Assembly (NCBI GenBank): GCA_035550075.1
Contig: DASZQG010000143.1
Location: 1 to 28,598 of the forward strand
Direction: 5' to 3'
Origin: AWTP1-13 sp035550075
Lineage (GTDB): Bacteria > Pseudomonadota > Alphaproteobacteria > Rhizobiales > Hyphomicrobiaceae
Length of the DNA: 28,598 nt
Shown here: positions 27,723-28,598 of the stretch, piece by piece
Position numbering within the stretch: the first letter of the stretch is position 1
How the letters are laid out: every line of letters begins with the position of its first letter
Made by a program: the position numbers and the translations under genes
The notes under the pieces: model-generated
The model's input: the letters and a program-made list of their open reading frames with translations, nothing else
The model's database searches: none
What the model was told of the DNA's origin: nothing

Positions 27723-28598
27723 TCAGTTCGCCACCGCGTGCGGCCAGATCGCCAGCAGCGCCTCCACGCCGACCCGGCGCGCGTCGGCTTCCAAGCCCAC
27801 GCGCTTCAGCGCGGCAACGGCATCGCGCAGTGCGAGAATGTGCGCGCCGGCCGGTCCGTCGTGGCCCAGGGCCCGCATCACGAGGAGCAGGGTGCGTCCC
27901 GCCTCCCGGCGCTTGGAAGATTGCGCAAGGTCGGCCAGCAGCCCCGTTTCCGGCAGGTATCCGGAAGCGGGCTGCGGGATGCGGCTGGCGGCGTCCCAAA
28001 GCGTCATCGGCATCTCGATCTGGAGCGCGTCGAGCACCGTGACAAGGCGCTGCAAGGCATCCGTGTTGATCCGTCCGCTGCGCGCCAGATCGTCGATCGT
28101 CCTGAGCGCTTCGTCGAGACGGCCGCCGCCTTCGGCATCCGCGATGGCGGCGAGCGCCAGCCAGTGGCCGGGAAAACGCATCTCGGCCCAGCGCCGTGCC
28201 GCGGCAAGTTCACCCCCGGACAGAGCGATCTCCACCGCCGACTCTGCAAACCATCCCAGCTCCGGCGATGGCGGCAGCTTCCCCAGCAGCGGCGCGAGCA
28301 ACCGGGCCATGTCCAGGCGCTGACCGTCACGGCCGGCGTGCTCGAGCAGGGCACGCATGGTACGCGCGCGCAGATCGGCGGATTCGGTGCCAAGCAGCGT
28401 CTTGAAAAGCTCCTCTGTCCTGCCTTGGGCACCCGCGGAGGGCCCGCCCACAATGCGCGCATACGCGGCATGAACTGCGCTTGCGGGTACGGCGTTGAGG
28501 CGGAAAGCCGCCTCAGCCGCGGCGACCTGCAGCCGCGCTTCGCCAGCCGTGTCGCGCGCCAGCACCGCCAGGAGCGCCGGCTCCGCCCGCTCCAGCAG
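27723..28598 (-). CDS. Hypothetical helical protein, 3' part (start beyond window)
   Basis: The frame is open through the window end, so the N-terminus is missing; at least 291 residues are present. The sequence is almost entirely Ala/Leu/Arg-rich predicted helix with repeat-like spacing (for example ELAAARRWAEMRFPGHWLALAAIADAEGGGRLDEALRTIDDLA), suggesting an alpha-solenoid of TPR-like helix pairs. No catalytic motif is seen and I do not recognise the family. Its stop lies two bases before the xerD start, so the two are probably cotranscribed and coupled; this may mean a role in chromosome segregation or the envelope, but that is speculation. Confidence 0.7.
   Translation of the reverse strand: MLERAEPALLAVLARDTAGEARLQVAAAEAAFRLNAVPASAVHAAYARIVGGPSAGAQGRTEELFKTLLGTESADLRARTMRALLEHAGRDGQRLDMARLLAPLLGKLPPSPELGWFAESAVEIALSGGELAAARRWAEMRFPGHWLALAAIADAEGGGRLDEALRTIDDLARSGRINTDALQRLVTVLDALQIEMPMTLWDAASRIPQPASGYLPETGLLADLAQSSKRREAGRTLLLVMRALGHDGPAGAHILALRDAVAALKRVGLEADARRVGVEALLAIWPHAVAN

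Noticed and set aside
1..28598. tRNA, rRNA, CRISPR, toxin-antitoxin, restriction or transposon genes
   Set aside because: Looked for on both strands and none seen; the gaps are short and hold only the signals listed.

Overview
This is a GC-rich bacterial chromosome segment, most likely from an alphaproteobacterium. The evidence is the prs, accA and xerD protein types, a complete pqqABCDE operon, Liv-type aromatic-acid uptake genes and a full TTAA-N7-TTAAC (CtrA-type) site; genus cannot be read from the window. No tRNA, rRNA, CRISPR array, insertion sequence or phage gene is visible. Coding density is high: no gap without a gene exceeds about 260 bases. The window opens inside one gene (end of a putative envelope protein) and closes inside another (helical protein upstream of xerD).

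Layout. 1-1780 (+): tail of a hypothetical protein, then prs (PRPP synthase). 1849-3698: a MATE efflux pump and a divergent HxlR-type regulator around a 19-bp palindrome that looks like their shared operator. 3885-8353: two divergent pairs, an extended SDR plus aldehyde dehydrogenase (-) and an NTF2/SnoaL-like protein plus MFS carrier (+), probably a small catabolic module of unknown substrate. Two copies of a hairpin repeat (3732-3846 and 8366-8432) each sit at a convergent gene junction.

8456-19643 (all -): an 11-kb block that reads as a hydroxycinnamate (ferulate/p-coumarate) uptake and activation cluster. In transcription order it holds a MarR regulator, feruloyl-CoA synthase, a thiolase, a 4-hydroxybenzoyl-CoA-type thioesterase, a five-gene Liv-type ABC importer (binding protein, two permeases, two ATPases), a MetE-core-like methyltransferase and an enoyl-CoA hydratase-family protein. 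CoA ligase, thiolase and thioesterase together fit the CoA-dependent beta-oxidative shortening of the side chain. The 3-hydroxyacyl-CoA dehydrogenase step is not recognisable in the window, and the hydratase-family protein lacks one catalytic Glu.

19860-23133 (+): pqqA-B-C-D-E, with a very short pqqA (30 codons), a strong hairpin between pqqA and pqqB, and 4-base overlaps linking B-C-D-E. 23168-28598 (-): two tandem YafK-like L,D-transpeptidase-fold proteins, accA, xerD and a partial gene overlapping nothing but spaced 2 bases from xerD. A CtrA-type site and an adjacent palindrome precede the second transpeptidase-like gene.

Two hairpins (after pqqA and after the ABC binding-protein gene) follow the gene whose product is needed in excess, suggesting the same attenuation strategy in two operons. 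I did not find a clearly new defence or mobile system; the most promising leads are the hydroxycinnamate cluster design, the covarying hairpin repeat and the cell-cycle-type control site before the cell-wall gene.
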